A stretch of DNA of 64,000 nt from Streptomyces sp. CNH099 (GCA_000514715.1 AZWL01000011.1:36505-100504), one strand, 5' to 3'; counted from the first letter of the stretch, positions 23,807-33,193 are shown. Numbers and translations: made by a program. Notes: generated from the sequence alone by a model not told the origin.

Positions 23807-26308
23807 GGGGAACGGGTGCGGTGCCGGGTTCAGCTCGGCGTCGGCGAGGTCGTGGTCGCGCAGGCCGGCCTCGCGCAGCCCGGTGCGCAGCCGGGACATC
23901 CCCAGCGCGCGCTGCCGCGACCAGCCGAAGTCGATGGGCAGCAGCCCCGGCACGATCACGCTGACCGTCCACAGCCCCAGCGCGCGCTGCTCGGGCAGGG
24001 TCTGGTCGACGGCGATCACCTCGAACCCGGACTCGGCGACCGCCGCCACGCACGCCGCGGCGTCGTCGGCGAGGTCGTCGGAGACGGGCAGGGTGCGCCC
24101 GGCGCCGTACCGCTCGCGCAGGGGGACGGGGCGCTGTCGGGGCCGCAGGAGGAAGTCGGCGTAGCGGGCCATCTCCGGGAGCCCGTAGACGAGCGGGTGG
24201 TCGTGCAGGGCGGCGACCTTCCCGAAGTCGGCGGCCATCGCGCGCAGCCGGGCCTCCTCACGCTCCGTACGGCCGGCGAGGTTGACGGCGTCGGTGGCGA
24301 TCTCGTCCAGCGCGGAGGCCAGCGCCGCCTCCGGGTCCAGCCCGGCGCCGGCGCCGAAGCACATCCGGCCCGGCCCGCCGTCGTACCGCTCGGCGACGCC
24401 GGTGATGACGGGTATGGGGAACGTCAGCGAGGCGTCGAAGAACCGGGCGCGGTAGCCGTACATCTCCAGCCGCGCCACCATCTGCCGGGTGGCGGGACGG
24501 GTGGCGGAGGCGGGGTCCAGCTCGGTCAGGGGCTGCTGCCCGTACCAGGCGAGGAGGAACGCGTCGCGCTCGACGACCTCCATGAGGCCGTAGTAGACGG
24601 CCTCGGCGGCGGAGCCGCCGGTGGCGCAGCCGTTGGAGCTCTCCTGCACGAAGCGGTCGGCGAGGCCCGGCGTGTGGTAGTACGTCAGCACCTCGGGCAC
24701 GAGCAGCGGGCGGCGGTCGGTGAGGGAGTGGCCCCACACCCAGGAGATCTCGCGCTCGGGCGTGAACGGGGCGATGCCTTCGGTGCGGTGGAAACCGGGC
24801 GCGTAGAGCCCGCAGCGGCGGGGGTCGAGGGCGGGGCGGCCGTCGGCGACGAGCTGGTCCAGGCTGGCCCGCACGGTGGTCGCGCGGGCGCGGGGGCGCA
24901 TGCCGGCGTAGCGCTCCAGGCCCTCCAGGACGCCGATGCGCAGGCTGTCGCGGAAAGTGTCGGCGTGGCCGCCCCAGAAGGTCTCGCGGAGGTAGTCGCC
25001 GGAACGGAGCGAGAAGCAGCCGATGGTGGCGGAGGTGGAGGTGGAGGAGACGTCGAGGACGACGGTGGGGCCGAGGGCGCCGCAGACGGGGTTGGCGAAC
25101 GCCTCGGTGGGCAGGTCGTAGTCCGCCAGCGGGCGGGTGCGGAAGGCGCCCGGGCGGTGCTTGGGCGACGGGTCGAGGGCGACGACGGCGGCGTCGGCGG
25201 AGTCGTGCTCGTCGGGTCCGCAGGCGGGGCACTCGGGGTCGGGGACGAGGGGGTAGCGGCGGACGGTGAGGTCGGCGAGGTCGAGTTGGTAGACGTCGCG
25301 GAAGAGGGCGGCGGTGGCCCCGTCGACGGACCCGGCCCGGACGGCGGAAGCGGGGGCCCGGTCGACGGACCCGGCCCCGGCGGCGGAGGCGGAGGCCCCG
25401 TCGGCAGACACGGCCCCGGCCACGGTCCGCCGCCGGCCGTCGGACACGGCGCCGGCGACGACGGCGGCGAGCGCCGCGGCGGCGAACGGCGTCCACTGCG
25501 GCGGCGCCCCCGCCGCGGCCGTACCGCCCCCCAGCTCGACGGCCTCCCGCAGCTGCCGCGACCGCGCGGCCTGCCACCGGCGCTCCAGACACCGCACGCA
25601 TCCGCGGGCTCCGGGGTCGGGGAGCGGCCCGACGACGGCGTGCCGCCCGTAGATCCGCACGGGAACCGCCCCCGCGGGCCCCGCATCCGCGGGGGCCGCG
25701 GGCGCCCCCGCAACGCCGCGACCCCCGCCCGCGGTGCCGCCCCGCGCACCGGCGCCGCCCGCGGCCCCCCGCGCCGCGGGCGGGCCGGCACCCGGCGCAA
25801 GCCCCGCCGGCCGGTCGGCCGAGCCGGCGGGAGCGCCGCCGGAGGCGGTGGCCACGCCGTCCGCCCCCGAAACGACAGCGCCCCCCGCTGCAGGCACGGC
25901 GGCGCCCGGGGCGACGCCGGCGCCCGCCGAGAACGCACCCGCGCCTGCCCCGCGGCCACCCGCACCCCCGGCAGCACAGCCGGGCCCCCACCGCGCACCG
26001 GCGCCGCCACCCGGCGCAACACCTGCCGGCTCGCCGGCGAAGCCGGCGGCTGCCGGCCCGGCCGGAGCGCCGCCCGCGCCTTCCGGCGCCGCCGCTGCCG
26101 CGGCCGCCCGCGCCGCAGGCGCACCCGCGGAGCCGGCCCGCGCCGCCGCCGGGGCGAAGGCGTTCGTCAGGCCCAGCGGGGCCACCTCCACCGTCGGCGG
26201 GGTGGTGAGCAGCGTCGCCAGGCGGGCCGTCAGTTCCGTGGCCAGTCCGGCGCACGCCGCGGCCCAGGGGGCCGCCGCGGGCGGGGCCGCGGGGTCAGCT
26301 GTCGCCAC
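23804..26308 (-). CDS. YcaO-domain azoline cyclodehydratase (first copy)
   Basis: This 834-residue protein starts at a GTG at 26308 behind AAGGAGGG, overlapping the ThiF-like gene by 14 bases. Residues ~55-215 are an unusual Ala/Gly/Pro-rich insertion. Two CxxC pairs (GCVRCLERRW, CPACGPDE) precede the YcaO domain with LEGLERYAGMRP, SSNGCATGGSAAEAVYYG and LMEVVERDAFLLAWYG. The C-terminus is PHPFP, identical to that of the second YcaO, so both appear competent for azoline formation. It is adjacent to the leader-binding partner and so is probably its main catalytic mate. Confidence 0.93.
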   Translation of the reverse strand: MATADPAAPPAAAPWAAACAGLATELTARLATLLTTPPTVEVAPLGLTNAFAPAAARAGSAGAPAARAAAAAAAPEGAGGAPAGPAAAGFAGEPAGVAPGGGAGARWGPGCAAGGAGGRGAGAGAFSAGAGVAPGAAVPAAGGAVVSGADGVATASGGAPAGSADRPAGLAPGAGPPAARGAAGGAGARGGTAGGGRGVAGAPAAPADAGPAGAVPVRIYGRHAVVGPLPDPGARGCVRCLERRWQAARSRQLREAVELGGGTAAAGAPPQWTPFAAAALAAVVAGAVSDGRRRTVAGAVSADGASASAAGAGSVDRAPASAVRAGSVDGATAALFRDVYQLDLADLTVRRYPLVPDPECPACGPDEHDSADAAVVALDPSPKHRPGAFRTRPLADYDLPTEAFANPVCGALGPTVVLDVSSTSTSATIGCFSLRSGDYLRETFWGGHADTFRDSLRIGVLEGLERYAGMRPRARATTVRASLDQLVADGRPALDPRRCGLYAPGFHRTEGIAPFTPEREISWVWGHSLTDRRPLLVPEVLTYYHTPGLADRFVQESSNGCATGGSAAEAVYYGLMEVVERDAFLLAWYGQQPLTELDPASATRPATRQMVARLEMYGYRARFFDASLTFPIPVITGVAERYDGGPGRMCFGAGAGLDPEAALASALDEIATDAVNLAGRTEREEARLRAMAADFGKVAALHDHPLVYGLPEMARYADFLLRPRQRPVPLRERYGAGRTLPVSDDLADDAAACVAAVAESGFEVIAVDQTLPEQRALGLWTVSVIVPGLLPIDFGWSRQRALGMSRLRTGLREAGLRDHDLADAELNPAPHPFP

Positions 26309-28544
26309 CGGTGCCCTCCTTGGTGAGCAGCACCCGCGCGGTGTGCAGCCCGGCCGACCGCAGGTCGACCGGCGTGGTGTCGCACCAGAGCACGTCCTGC
26401 CCCGCGGCGCGCAGCCGCTCCAGCACGACCGGGAACGTCGCCGCCTCCGCCGCCGGGCCGGTCTCAGCGCCCGGCTCCGGCTCCGGGTCCGGCTCCGGGT
26501 CCGGCTCCGGCAGCCGTACCGCTCCCGGTGCCAGGTCCGGCAGCAGCTCGTCCCCCGTGTCCGGCGCTTCGCCGGTCTCCGCCGCCAGCTGCACCTGCCC
26601 CAGCAGGTCCCGCAGCGCCGCGACCGCCGCCCCCGCCGGCGTCAGCGCCGCCCCCACCGCCCAGCGGGCGGCCACGCCCGGTTCGCGGGCCAGCGCCACG
26701 GAGACCCCGGTGCGCTCCGACTCGCCGAGGTCCAGCAGTTCCACCGCCACGCCCAGCGTCTCCACCGAGCGGGTCAGGAACACCCACTCCGGGTCGTCCC
26801 CCGTTGGCTGCGCGCGGGCCGGGGTAGCCCCGTGACCACCCCGAACCGCGCGCAGCAACCCTTGGTGCGCCAGCGCCGACAGCAGGGCGTGCCCGGCCGC
26901 CTCGCCCGCGCTCTCCCCCGCGCCCGTGCCCCACGACCCCCGCAGCACGAGGCCGTCGCGGTTGGCCGCCCCCGCGGGGCACAGCGCGGCCGCGGGCACG
27001 GCGACTTCGTCCTTCGTCAGCAGCGACGTGGTACGCGCCCACGCCGTCACGTCGTCCGCCGTGGCCCCCGTACCGGCGTCGGCGACCAGCGCGTCCGGCC
27101 CCAGCCGCCGTATCCGCGCCGGGAGTTCGCGCAGCGGCCGTACCGGCGCGGCGTGCTCCGCGTACAGCGTCGCCGCCGTGCGGATGCCGCGCTGGCGGGC
27201 ACCGGCCAGGTGGTGCACGTCGAACGCCGCGACCAGCCGCGGGCCGGTGGGCCGCCCCGGGGCGACCGGCCGCCCCGGGCCCGCCGCGGCCGGCACCTCG
27301 ATCCGGCTCACCTTCAGCGGCGTCTGGGTCAGCTCCTCGTCGCGGTAGCGGGTGAAGACGCCGACGTGCGGGCGGATGAGCGCGTCGCCGAGCCGGTTGA
27401 GGCGGGCGACCAGCTCCTCCGCCTCGCGGGCCGTCTCCACCGTCACCGTCGGGGCGACGGTCAGCTCGTCGGGCCGCAGCTCCGCGGCGCCCGACCCGGT
27501 GCCGGTGCCCGCGCCCGGGTCGGCGCAGCGCGGGCAGCGCGGGTGCGGGCGCAGCGGTTCGGCGACGACGTCGAGGGAGTCCAGGTCCTGGATGAGGACC
27601 TGGCCCTCGGTCTCGGCGGGCAGCGCGCCGGTGACGGTGCGGAAGACCTCGTACGCGAGCAGGTTGCCGACCATCGCCGCGACCGGCCCGGTCAGCGCCC
27701 CGCCCGCCGGGGCCGGCGCCGGCTCGGCCACCCCGGCCAGCTCGGCGAGCAGCGCCGCGGCGGCCGCCGGGTCGGTGGTGTCGCCGAGCCGCAGCAGCGT
27801 GCAGCCGAGGCAGCCGGCGGTGAGCCCGCCGGAGCGGGGGCCGACGACGACGCGGTCGCCGAACGTCCAGGCGGGGATGAGGAGCTGGCCTTCGGCGAGG
27901 CCGGCCCGCAGCAGGGCGTGGGTGCGGGCGGGCGCGTCGGCGCCGGTGACGACGAGCACCTGGTACGAGGAGAGCGCGCCGGCGTCCACGGGGGTGAGCA
28001 CGGCCGGGGACCCGGCGGCGGTCAGCTCGTCGGCCTCCGCGAGCGCGGCCTCCGGCCGCTCCTCGGCGGCGACTCCGGCGAGCCCGTTGCGTATCAGGCC
28101 CAGCACGCACCACCGCGCCGCCTCGCCCGTGCCCAGCACCGCCACCCGCGTCTCGCGGAAGCGGTCGAAGCGGGCCGCGGCGCCGTCCACGTAGTGGTCG
28201 ACGTACGCGATCTGGGCGGCGAACCGCTCCGCGACGGCGGCCGGCGGGCCGGGCGCGGTCGCGGGCGCGGCGTCGCGGGCGAAGTCCCGCTCCACCAGCG
28301 AGCCGACCAGCTCCGCGACCATCGCCCGCTGCGCCGCGCCGAGTCCGGCGCAGATGTCGGTGAGCGGCCGGCTGCCGTCGAGGTGCGGCACGATCAGCGA
28401 GGCGAAGCGGTAGGCCGTACGCCCCGCCAGGTGGAAGCCGCCGTCCGCGTTGTGGAACAGCACGCCTCCGGGGGTCTGGGTGTACAGCACGTCCCGGCGC
28501 AGCCTGGGCCGCATCGCGGCGAAGTCCTCGAACGCTCGTGGCAT
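26295..28544 (-). CDS. Ocin-ThiF-like / RRE leader-binding cyclodehydratase partner
   Basis: This 749-residue protein begins at an ATG five bases after the SARP stop. Its N-terminal ~90 residues resemble an RRE/PqqD-like winged helix (VLYTQTPGGVLFHNADGGFH, then LAGRTAYRFASLIVPHLDGS). An E1/ThiF-like Rossmann core follows (RETRVAVLGTGEAARWCVLG), with CLGCTLLRLGDT and CPRCADPG cysteines and a long C-terminal half. In TOMM systems this family binds the leader peptide and presents the core to the YcaO enzyme; it has lost adenylation activity. A Pro-Glu-Pro-Asp repeat region (PEPDPEPDPEPEPG) precedes the C-terminal strands. Only one such protein serves two YcaO enzymes here. Confidence 0.88.
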   Translation of the reverse strand: MPRAFEDFAAMRPRLRRDVLYTQTPGGVLFHNADGGFHLAGRTAYRFASLIVPHLDGSRPLTDICAGLGAAQRAMVAELVGSLVERDFARDAAPATAPGPPAAVAERFAAQIAYVDHYVDGAAARFDRFRETRVAVLGTGEAARWCVLGLIRNGLAGVAAEERPEAALAEADELTAAGSPAVLTPVDAGALSSYQVLVVTGADAPARTHALLRAGLAEGQLLIPAWTFGDRVVVGPRSGGLTAGCLGCTLLRLGDTTDPAAAAALLAELAGVAEPAPAPAGGALTGPVAAMVGNLLAYEVFRTVTGALPAETEGQVLIQDLDSLDVVAEPLRPHPRCPRCADPGAGTGTGSGAAELRPDELTVAPTVTVETAREAEELVARLNRLGDALIRPHVGVFTRYRDEELTQTPLKVSRIEVPAAAGPGRPVAPGRPTGPRLVAAFDVHHLAGARQRGIRTAATLYAEHAAPVRPLRELPARIRRLGPDALVADAGTGATADDVTAWARTTSLLTKDEVAVPAAALCPAGAANRDGLVLRGSWGTGAGESAGEAAGHALLSALAHQGLLRAVRGGHGATPARAQPTGDDPEWVFLTRSVETLGVAVELLDLGESERTGVSVALAREPGVAARWAVGAALTPAGAAVAALRDLLGQVQLAAETGEAPDTGDELLPDLAPGAVRLPEPDPEPDPEPEPGAETGPAAEAATFPVVLERLRAAGQDVLWCDTTPVDLRSAGLHTARVLLTKEGTGGDS

Positions 28545-28549
28545 CCCTC

Positions 28550-30496
28550 TCACACCTTCTGTTTCGGCTGGCTGCTGCTGGTCCGGTCCTGCTGGCCCGG
28601 CTGTCCCGGCTGTCCCGGCTGTCCCGGCTGTCCCGGCTGTCCCGGTTGGCCCGGTTGACCCGGCTGGGCCGGGCGGCCGGGCGGGCCGTGCTGGTCCCGC
28701 CGCCGAGGCGGCGAACCGCCCCCGCGGCCCGCCACGAGCCGCGCGTGCAGGCGCAGCAGCGGATGCGGGTGGTACGGGCCCGGCGGCCCGTCCTCCAGCA
28801 GGCCCGCGTCGGCGAGCCGTTCGAGCACCGCCTCGCACTCCGCCGGGGCCAGCCCGAGCACGGCGGCGCAGTCGGCGGCGTCCCAGCCGGGCTCCGCCAG
28901 CGCGCCGAGCGCCGCGTACGCACCGACGAGTTCGGGGTCGAGCCGGCCCAGGGCGGCGTCGAACAGCTCCCGCACCGACATCCGCGGGTGGCCGCTGAGC
29001 GACAGCCGGCCCAGCGGGTCGTCGGCGAGCCAGCGCGCGCAGTCGCCGAGCCGCAGCGCCGGGCGGGTACCGAGCCGCGCGGCGGCGATCACCAGCGCCA
29101 GGGGGTGGTGTCCGCACACCCGGGCCAGTTCCTCCGCGCCGCCGGGCTCCCCCGCGACCCGCTCCGCGCCCAGCACCGCCGCCAGCAGTTCCTCCGACTC
29201 CGCGGCCGGGAGGGCGCCGAGGCGGTGGACCCGTACGCCGTGGGTGGCGACCAGCCCGGCGAGCCCCAGCCGACTGGTGATCAGCAGCCCATGGCCGGGC
29301 AGCACGGGCACCGCGGCGAGCACGTCGCGCGCCTGCGCCGCGTCCACCACGTCGTCGAGGATCAGCAGCGCCCGCTCCCCCGGGGCGGCGGGCACGGCGA
29401 GTTCGCCGACCACCTCGGCGGCGGGGCGCGGGGAGCCGTCCGGCGCGGCCATGGGCACCAGCGTCTGCCCGCCGGGGAAGTCGTCGCGTACGAGGTGCGC
29501 CACCTGCCGGGCGAGGGCGGTCTTGCCGATCCCCGGCCCGCCGCAGACCAGTTCGGCGACCGGCGTGCCCGAGCCGTCGGGCTCCGCGGTCAGCCGCCGC
29601 CGCAGCGCCGCCACCTCCTCGGCCCGCCCGGTGAACCACGGCGCCGGCGGCAGCGCCGGCGGGTCGGGCGGCGGCGCGGGCGCGGCGGGCGCAGAAGGCT
29701 CAGCGGCCGGGAGCGCCGCGCGGGCGGGCGGCCCGGCCGCCGGGCCCAGGTCCTCGCCGCGCAGGATCGACAGCTCCAGCCGCTGCAGCGCGGCGGAGGG
29801 CCCGACGCCGAGGCCGTCGGCGAGGTACGCCTTGAACCTGCGGTACTCCGCCAGCGCCTCCGTCTGCCGCCCGGTGCGGTACAGCGCCTCGATCAGCTGC
29901 TCCCGGAACCGGCCGTGGTCGGGGTGCGCGCGGGTGACGCTCCACAGGTCGACCAGCGCCTGCCCGCACTCCCCCAGCTCCAGCCGCAGGTCGCACAGCC
30001 GCTCCACGACCCGCAGCCGCTCCTCCAGCAGCCGCGGCACCTCGTCGCGGTGGATCGCCTCCGACCGCACGTTGGCCAGCACCCCGGTCTGCCACAGCTC
30101 CAGCGCCCGCTGAAGCGCCCCCAGCGCCTCCTCGGCGGACAGCCCCGGCTGCTGCGCGGCCCGTACCCGCTCGCGGAACTCCACAAGGTCCAGGGAACGT
30201 ACGTCCGCCGTGATCCGGTAGCCGCCGGGCACCGCCTCGATGGGGGCGTCGACCACGTCGTGCTTGGCGAAGAGCCGCCGCAGCCGCAGCACGCACGTCT
30301 GCAGCGCGGCCCGGGCGGTCGCCGGCTGCTCGTCGCCCCAGACCATGCGCTGGAGGTACTCGACGGAGACGATGTTCCCCGCGTTGAGCAGGAGCGCGGC
30401 CAGCAGGTTGGCCGGCTTGGAGGGATGCAGCACGACGGTGTCGCCGCCGTCGGTGATGCTCAGCGGCCCGAGCAGCTGGAACCGCACCGTGCTCAC
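28550..30496 (-). CDS. AfsR/SARP-family pathway regulator with NB-ARC domain
   Basis: This 648-residue regulator starts at a GTG at 30496. Residues 1-95 form the OmpR-like SARP DNA-binding domain (LLGPLSITDGGDTVVLHPSK). Residues ~96-245 are the bacterial transcriptional activation domain (LVDLWSVTRAHPDHGRFREQ). A P-loop ATPase follows, with Walker A GGPGIGKTAL, Walker B ALLILDDVV and TSRLGL. The C-terminus is a collagen-like Gly-Gln-Pro repeat encoded by 9-bp DNA repeats. As the first gene of the biosynthetic operon, five bases from the ThiF-like gene, it should activate this pathway and autoregulate the operon. Confidence 0.93.
   Translation of the reverse strand: MSTVRFQLLGPLSITDGGDTVVLHPSKPANLLAALLLNAGNIVSVEYLQRMVWGDEQPATARAALQTCVLRLRRLFAKHDVVDAPIEAVPGGYRITADVRSLDLVEFRERVRAAQQPGLSAEEALGALQRALELWQTGVLANVRSEAIHRDEVPRLLEERLRVVERLCDLRLELGECGQALVDLWSVTRAHPDHGRFREQLIEALYRTGRQTEALAEYRRFKAYLADGLGVGPSAALQRLELSILRGEDLGPAAGPPARAALPAAEPSAPAAPAPPPDPPALPPAPWFTGRAEEVAALRRRLTAEPDGSGTPVAELVCGGPGIGKTALARQVAHLVRDDFPGGQTLVPMAAPDGSPRPAAEVVGELAVPAAPGERALLILDDVVDAAQARDVLAAVPVLPGHGLLITSRLGLAGLVATHGVRVHRLGALPAAESEELLAAVLGAERVAGEPGGAEELARVCGHHPLALVIAAARLGTRPALRLGDCARWLADDPLGRLSLSGHPRMSVRELFDAALGRLDPELVGAYAALGALAEPGWDAADCAAVLGLAPAECEAVLERLADAGLLEDGPPGPYHPHPLLRLHARLVAGRGGGSPPRRRDQHGPPGRPAQPGQPGQPGQPGQPGQPGQPGQPGQQDRTSSSQPKQKV
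28594..28668. repeat. 9-bp tandem repeats encoding Gly-Gln-Pro
   Basis: About six near-exact copies of CCCGGCTGT, followed by degenerate ones, form the 3' end of the SARP gene and encode a (GQP)n tail. The unit is a multiple of three, so copy-number change alters tail length without frameshift. Confidence 0.88.
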
Positions 30497-30917
30497 CCGC
30501 GCCCCCGGGGCGCGGCGGAGCCGCCCTGTCGGGGTGCCGGCGGGGGTGGGAGCGCGATCCGGATCGTCATGCGGGCCACCTGTGTCCTGGAGGTCGGGGA
30601 GGACGGGAGGACGCGGGTGACGCTACCCACGGGAAACGGCCGCGGGCAGGCCTGACGGTGTCATGAAGCTGCATCTGCACGCGCAGCAAGCGGCCAGATC
30701 CCCCCGAAGCAGGACCGCCGCCAACCGCCCGCCAATCGGCCGCCCGCTGAGGGACATGTTCCGGCCACCCGGCCGGAGGCCCCGACCGTGCGCGGGAGGG
30801 GTCCCGGGACCCCCGCGGTAGAACCGTTCCAGAGGGTCGCCGGGCCCCCGGCCGCACGTCCGCCGGGGCGCGGCGGCAGCGGGGAGGCCGGGGCCGGAAG
30901 CCGGGAAGGGGGCGGGC
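30497..30917. promoter_or_regulatory. Divergent upstream region of SARP operon and kinase operon
   Basis: This 421-bp gap has no convincing gene; a 28-codon frame from 30570 lacks a binding site. It contains a 16-bp perfect palindrome GGGGTCCCGGGACCCC at 30798-30813, about 105 bp before the kinase start, and must hold promoters for both the RiPP operon and the kinase-Hsp70 operon. No reliable -35/-10 pairs can be picked by eye. Confidence 0.4.
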
Positions 30918-31976
30918 GTGCGGATGACGGCGCACCGGACGACGGGGGGCGCGGCCGGTGCGCGGGAGCCCCTGCTCGCCCGCGGACAGCGGATCCACGA
31001 CGGCCTGGTGGTGGACCGCAGGCTGGGCGAGGGCGCGTTCGCGGAGGTGTACCGCGTGCGCCACCACGTACTCGGCTGGCAGGCGCTCAAGCTCTTCAAG
31101 GACGTGGCCTCGCTCGGCGCGACCTTCAGCAGGCTCGACGAGGCGCGCATCCTCTCCACGCTCGGCCACCCCGGCATCATCCGGGTGTTCGACGCCGGCA
31201 CGGTGGACACGGCCGAGGGCGTACGCGGCTACTTCACCATGGAGTACGTGGCCGGGGGCAGCCTGGAGCGGCTGATCGAGTCGCACGCCGGCGTCGTCCC
31301 CGTCCACCGGGTCACCGCCGTGCTGCGGCAGGTCGCCGACGGCCTCACCGTCGCCCACGAGCGGCGGCCGCCGGTCGTGCACCGCGACCTGACGCCGGCC
31401 AACGTGCTCGTCGCGTACGACGAGTCCGGGCCGCGCGCCAAGGTCAGCGACTTCGGGCTGGCGAAGGAGACCGACCCGGCGACGCGGGCGGCCAGCGGGC
31501 AGGGGACGGTCGCGTACATGCCGCCCGAGGTGCTCATCCGCGGCCGCGGCTACGAGTGCGCCGGCGACGTGTGGGCGCTGGGCACGATCGTGTACTACCT
31601 GCTCACCAACAGCTTCCCGTACGGCGCCGACGACCCCGTGCGGTGCTTCGCGGCGGCGCGGTTCGACCACCCGCTGCGGCCGCCGAGCGACTTCAACGAC
31701 GACGTCGGCCCGGAGCTGGACCGGCTCGTCGCCGACATGCTGCGGGTCGCCCCGGGCGACCGGCCGGCGATGCGCGAGGTCGCAGAACGGGCCCCGACCG
31801 CGCCCCCGGCGGCGCCCGCCGACGAACTCGTGCGCGCCGCCATCGCGCTCTCCCGTGTGCCCGGCCGGCTGGCGGAGGCCGCGGACCGACTCGAAGAAGC
31901 CGTCAGCCGCCACCCCGGACTGCGGGAGCGGCACCTGACCCGGCTCACCACCTGGCGTAGAGGAGCTGTCCAGTGA
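30918..31976 (+). CDS. Soluble serine/threonine protein kinase
   Basis: This 352-residue Hanks-type kinase starts at GTG 30918 (ATG at 30924 is equally possible; GGAAGGGGGC lies upstream). It has the P-loop GEGAFAEVYRV (37-47), the catalytic Lys in ALKLF near residue 58, catalytic loop HRDLTPANV, DFGLAKE, and the activation segment ending GTVAYMPPEV. No transmembrane helix is present. The last ~55 residues form two helices (ELVRAAIALSRVPGRLAEAA, then DRLEEAVSRHPGL). It overlaps the next gene by four bases and opens a five-gene operon with GrpE-like and Hsp70 genes, so the chaperone components are plausible substrates. Confidence 0.93.
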   Translation: MRMTAHRTTGGAAGAREPLLARGQRIHDGLVVDRRLGEGAFAEVYRVRHHVLGWQALKLFKDVASLGATFSRLDEARILSTLGHPGIIRVFDAGTVDTAEGVRGYFTMEYVAGGSLERLIESHAGVVPVHRVTAVLRQVADGLTVAHERRPPVVHRDLTPANVLVAYDESGPRAKVSDFGLAKETDPATRAASGQGTVAYMPPEVLIRGRGYECAGDVWALGTIVYYLLTNSFPYGADDPVRCFAAARFDHPLRPPSDFNDDVGPELDRLVADMLRVAPGDRPAMREVAERAPTAPPAAPADELVRAAIALSRVPGRLAEAADRLEEAVSRHPGLRERHLTRLTTWRRGAVQ

Positions 31977-33193
31977 AGGAGTCCCCGGCCCGCTTCGCGG
32001 ACCTGGCGGGTCTGCGGCTGTACCGCAGGAACATCTTCGCCGTCACCGGGCTGCCCGTGGACGCCCGCGGCCCCGCGGTACGGCGGCAGCGGGCGCGCCT
32101 CGACGCCCGGCTGGCGGTCGAGGAGACCTGGCCGGGCGACGCCGCCGCGCCCGCTCCGGACGGGTACCGCAAGACGGACGTCCGCCTGGCCTTCGAGGAG
32201 TTCCAGGACCCGCGGAGCCGGCTCGTGGACGAGCTGATGTGGTACTGGCGGGACGCCGACCTCGGCTGCGACTGCGCCCCCGAGACGCACCGGCGCCACG
32301 ACGAGGCCGTGGAGCTGCACAGCCGGGCGATCGAGGCGGAGACCGGCGGCCTCGACCTGCCGGCGGCCGAACGCGCCCGGCTCTGGGACGACGCCGCCGG
32401 CTGCTGGGCGCGGCTGATCGGCTCCCCCGACCTGCGCGGCCACGTCGCCCACCGGCTGACGGCCCTGGCCGACCCGCGGCTCGACGACCACTCCCCCGAC
32501 GACTTCCTGCCCGGCGTCCCCCGGCTGCTGCTCTCGCCCTTCGCCGAACTCGCCGACGACCGGTCCGCCCGGTCGCGGCTGGCGGAGGTCTGCGACGGCT
32601 GGGCGGCCCACCCGGCGTTCGCGGCGCCGCTGCGCGACGCGTTCGAGGAGCCCGCGGCGGAGGCGATCGAGCGGGTCGGCGAGGGGCTGCGGCTGGCCGG
32701 CGAGCGGCACCACGCGGACCGGCACTGGGACGCACTCCAGCTCCTCGGGGACCGGGTGCTGCCCGACTTCGGGGAGCTGGAGCCGCTCCGGCCGTTCGCC
32801 TCTCCGTCGCAGTACGAGGAGCTGGCGCACATGGTCGCCGTGGCGGTCAACAACGTCACGCTCGCGATCCACGCCGACCGCGCGCACTCGCGGTTCCAGC
32901 GGAAGAAGGCGGTCGAACTGCTGGAGGCCGCCTACGAGATCGCCCCGGACCGCGACGAGGACCTCCTCCTCGACAACCTCAAGGCCCTGTACGGCGGGCA
33001 GGTCGGCCCCGGCGCGGGCGGCGTGCCACAGCCGGGCGAGGCCCAGCAGCTCAAGCCCGGCGAGTGCCTGGGGTGCGTGGTCATGCTGCTGGCGATCGCC
33101 GGCGGGGTCGTCGCGGGGCTGACGGCGGGAGCCGCCTGGGCGATCGGAATCGTCGTCGGCGGGCTCGTCCTCGGCGGCATGTTCGCGTCGTGA
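31973..33193 (+). CDS. Membrane-anchored protein with degenerate J-like N-terminus
   Basis: This 406-residue protein starts at a GTG overlapping the kinase stop (GTGA). The N-terminal segment LRLYRRNIFAVTGLPVDA followed by a basic helix and EFQDPRSRLVDELMWYW resembles the start of J-type or J-related proteins that partner Hsp70s, but no HPD motif is visible. The middle is helical and TPR-like (RKKAVELLEAAYEIAPDRDE). Two adjacent hydrophobic helices at the C-terminus (residues ~363-405, CVVMLLAIAGGVVAGLTAGA) should anchor it in the membrane. It is encoded between the kinase and the GrpE-like protein, so a recruiting or co-chaperone role for the Hsp70 is likely but inferred. Confidence 0.65.
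   Translation: MKESPARFADLAGLRLYRRNIFAVTGLPVDARGPAVRRQRARLDARLAVEETWPGDAAAPAPDGYRKTDVRLAFEEFQDPRSRLVDELMWYWRDADLGCDCAPETHRRHDEAVELHSRAIEAETGGLDLPAAERARLWDDAAGCWARLIGSPDLRGHVAHRLTALADPRLDDHSPDDFLPGVPRLLLSPFAELADDRSARSRLAEVCDGWAAHPAFAAPLRDAFEEPAAEAIERVGEGLRLAGERHHADRHWDALQLLGDRVLPDFGELEPLRPFASPSQYEELAHMVAVAVNNVTLAIHADRAHSRFQRKKAVELLEAAYEIAPDRDEDLLLDNLKALYGGQVGPGAGGVPQPGEAQQLKPGECLGCVVMLLAIAGGVVAGLTAGAAWAIGIVVGGLVLGGMFAS

Noticed and set aside
30570..30656. 28-codon ORF before the kinase operon
   Set aside because: No ribosome binding site and no conserved features.
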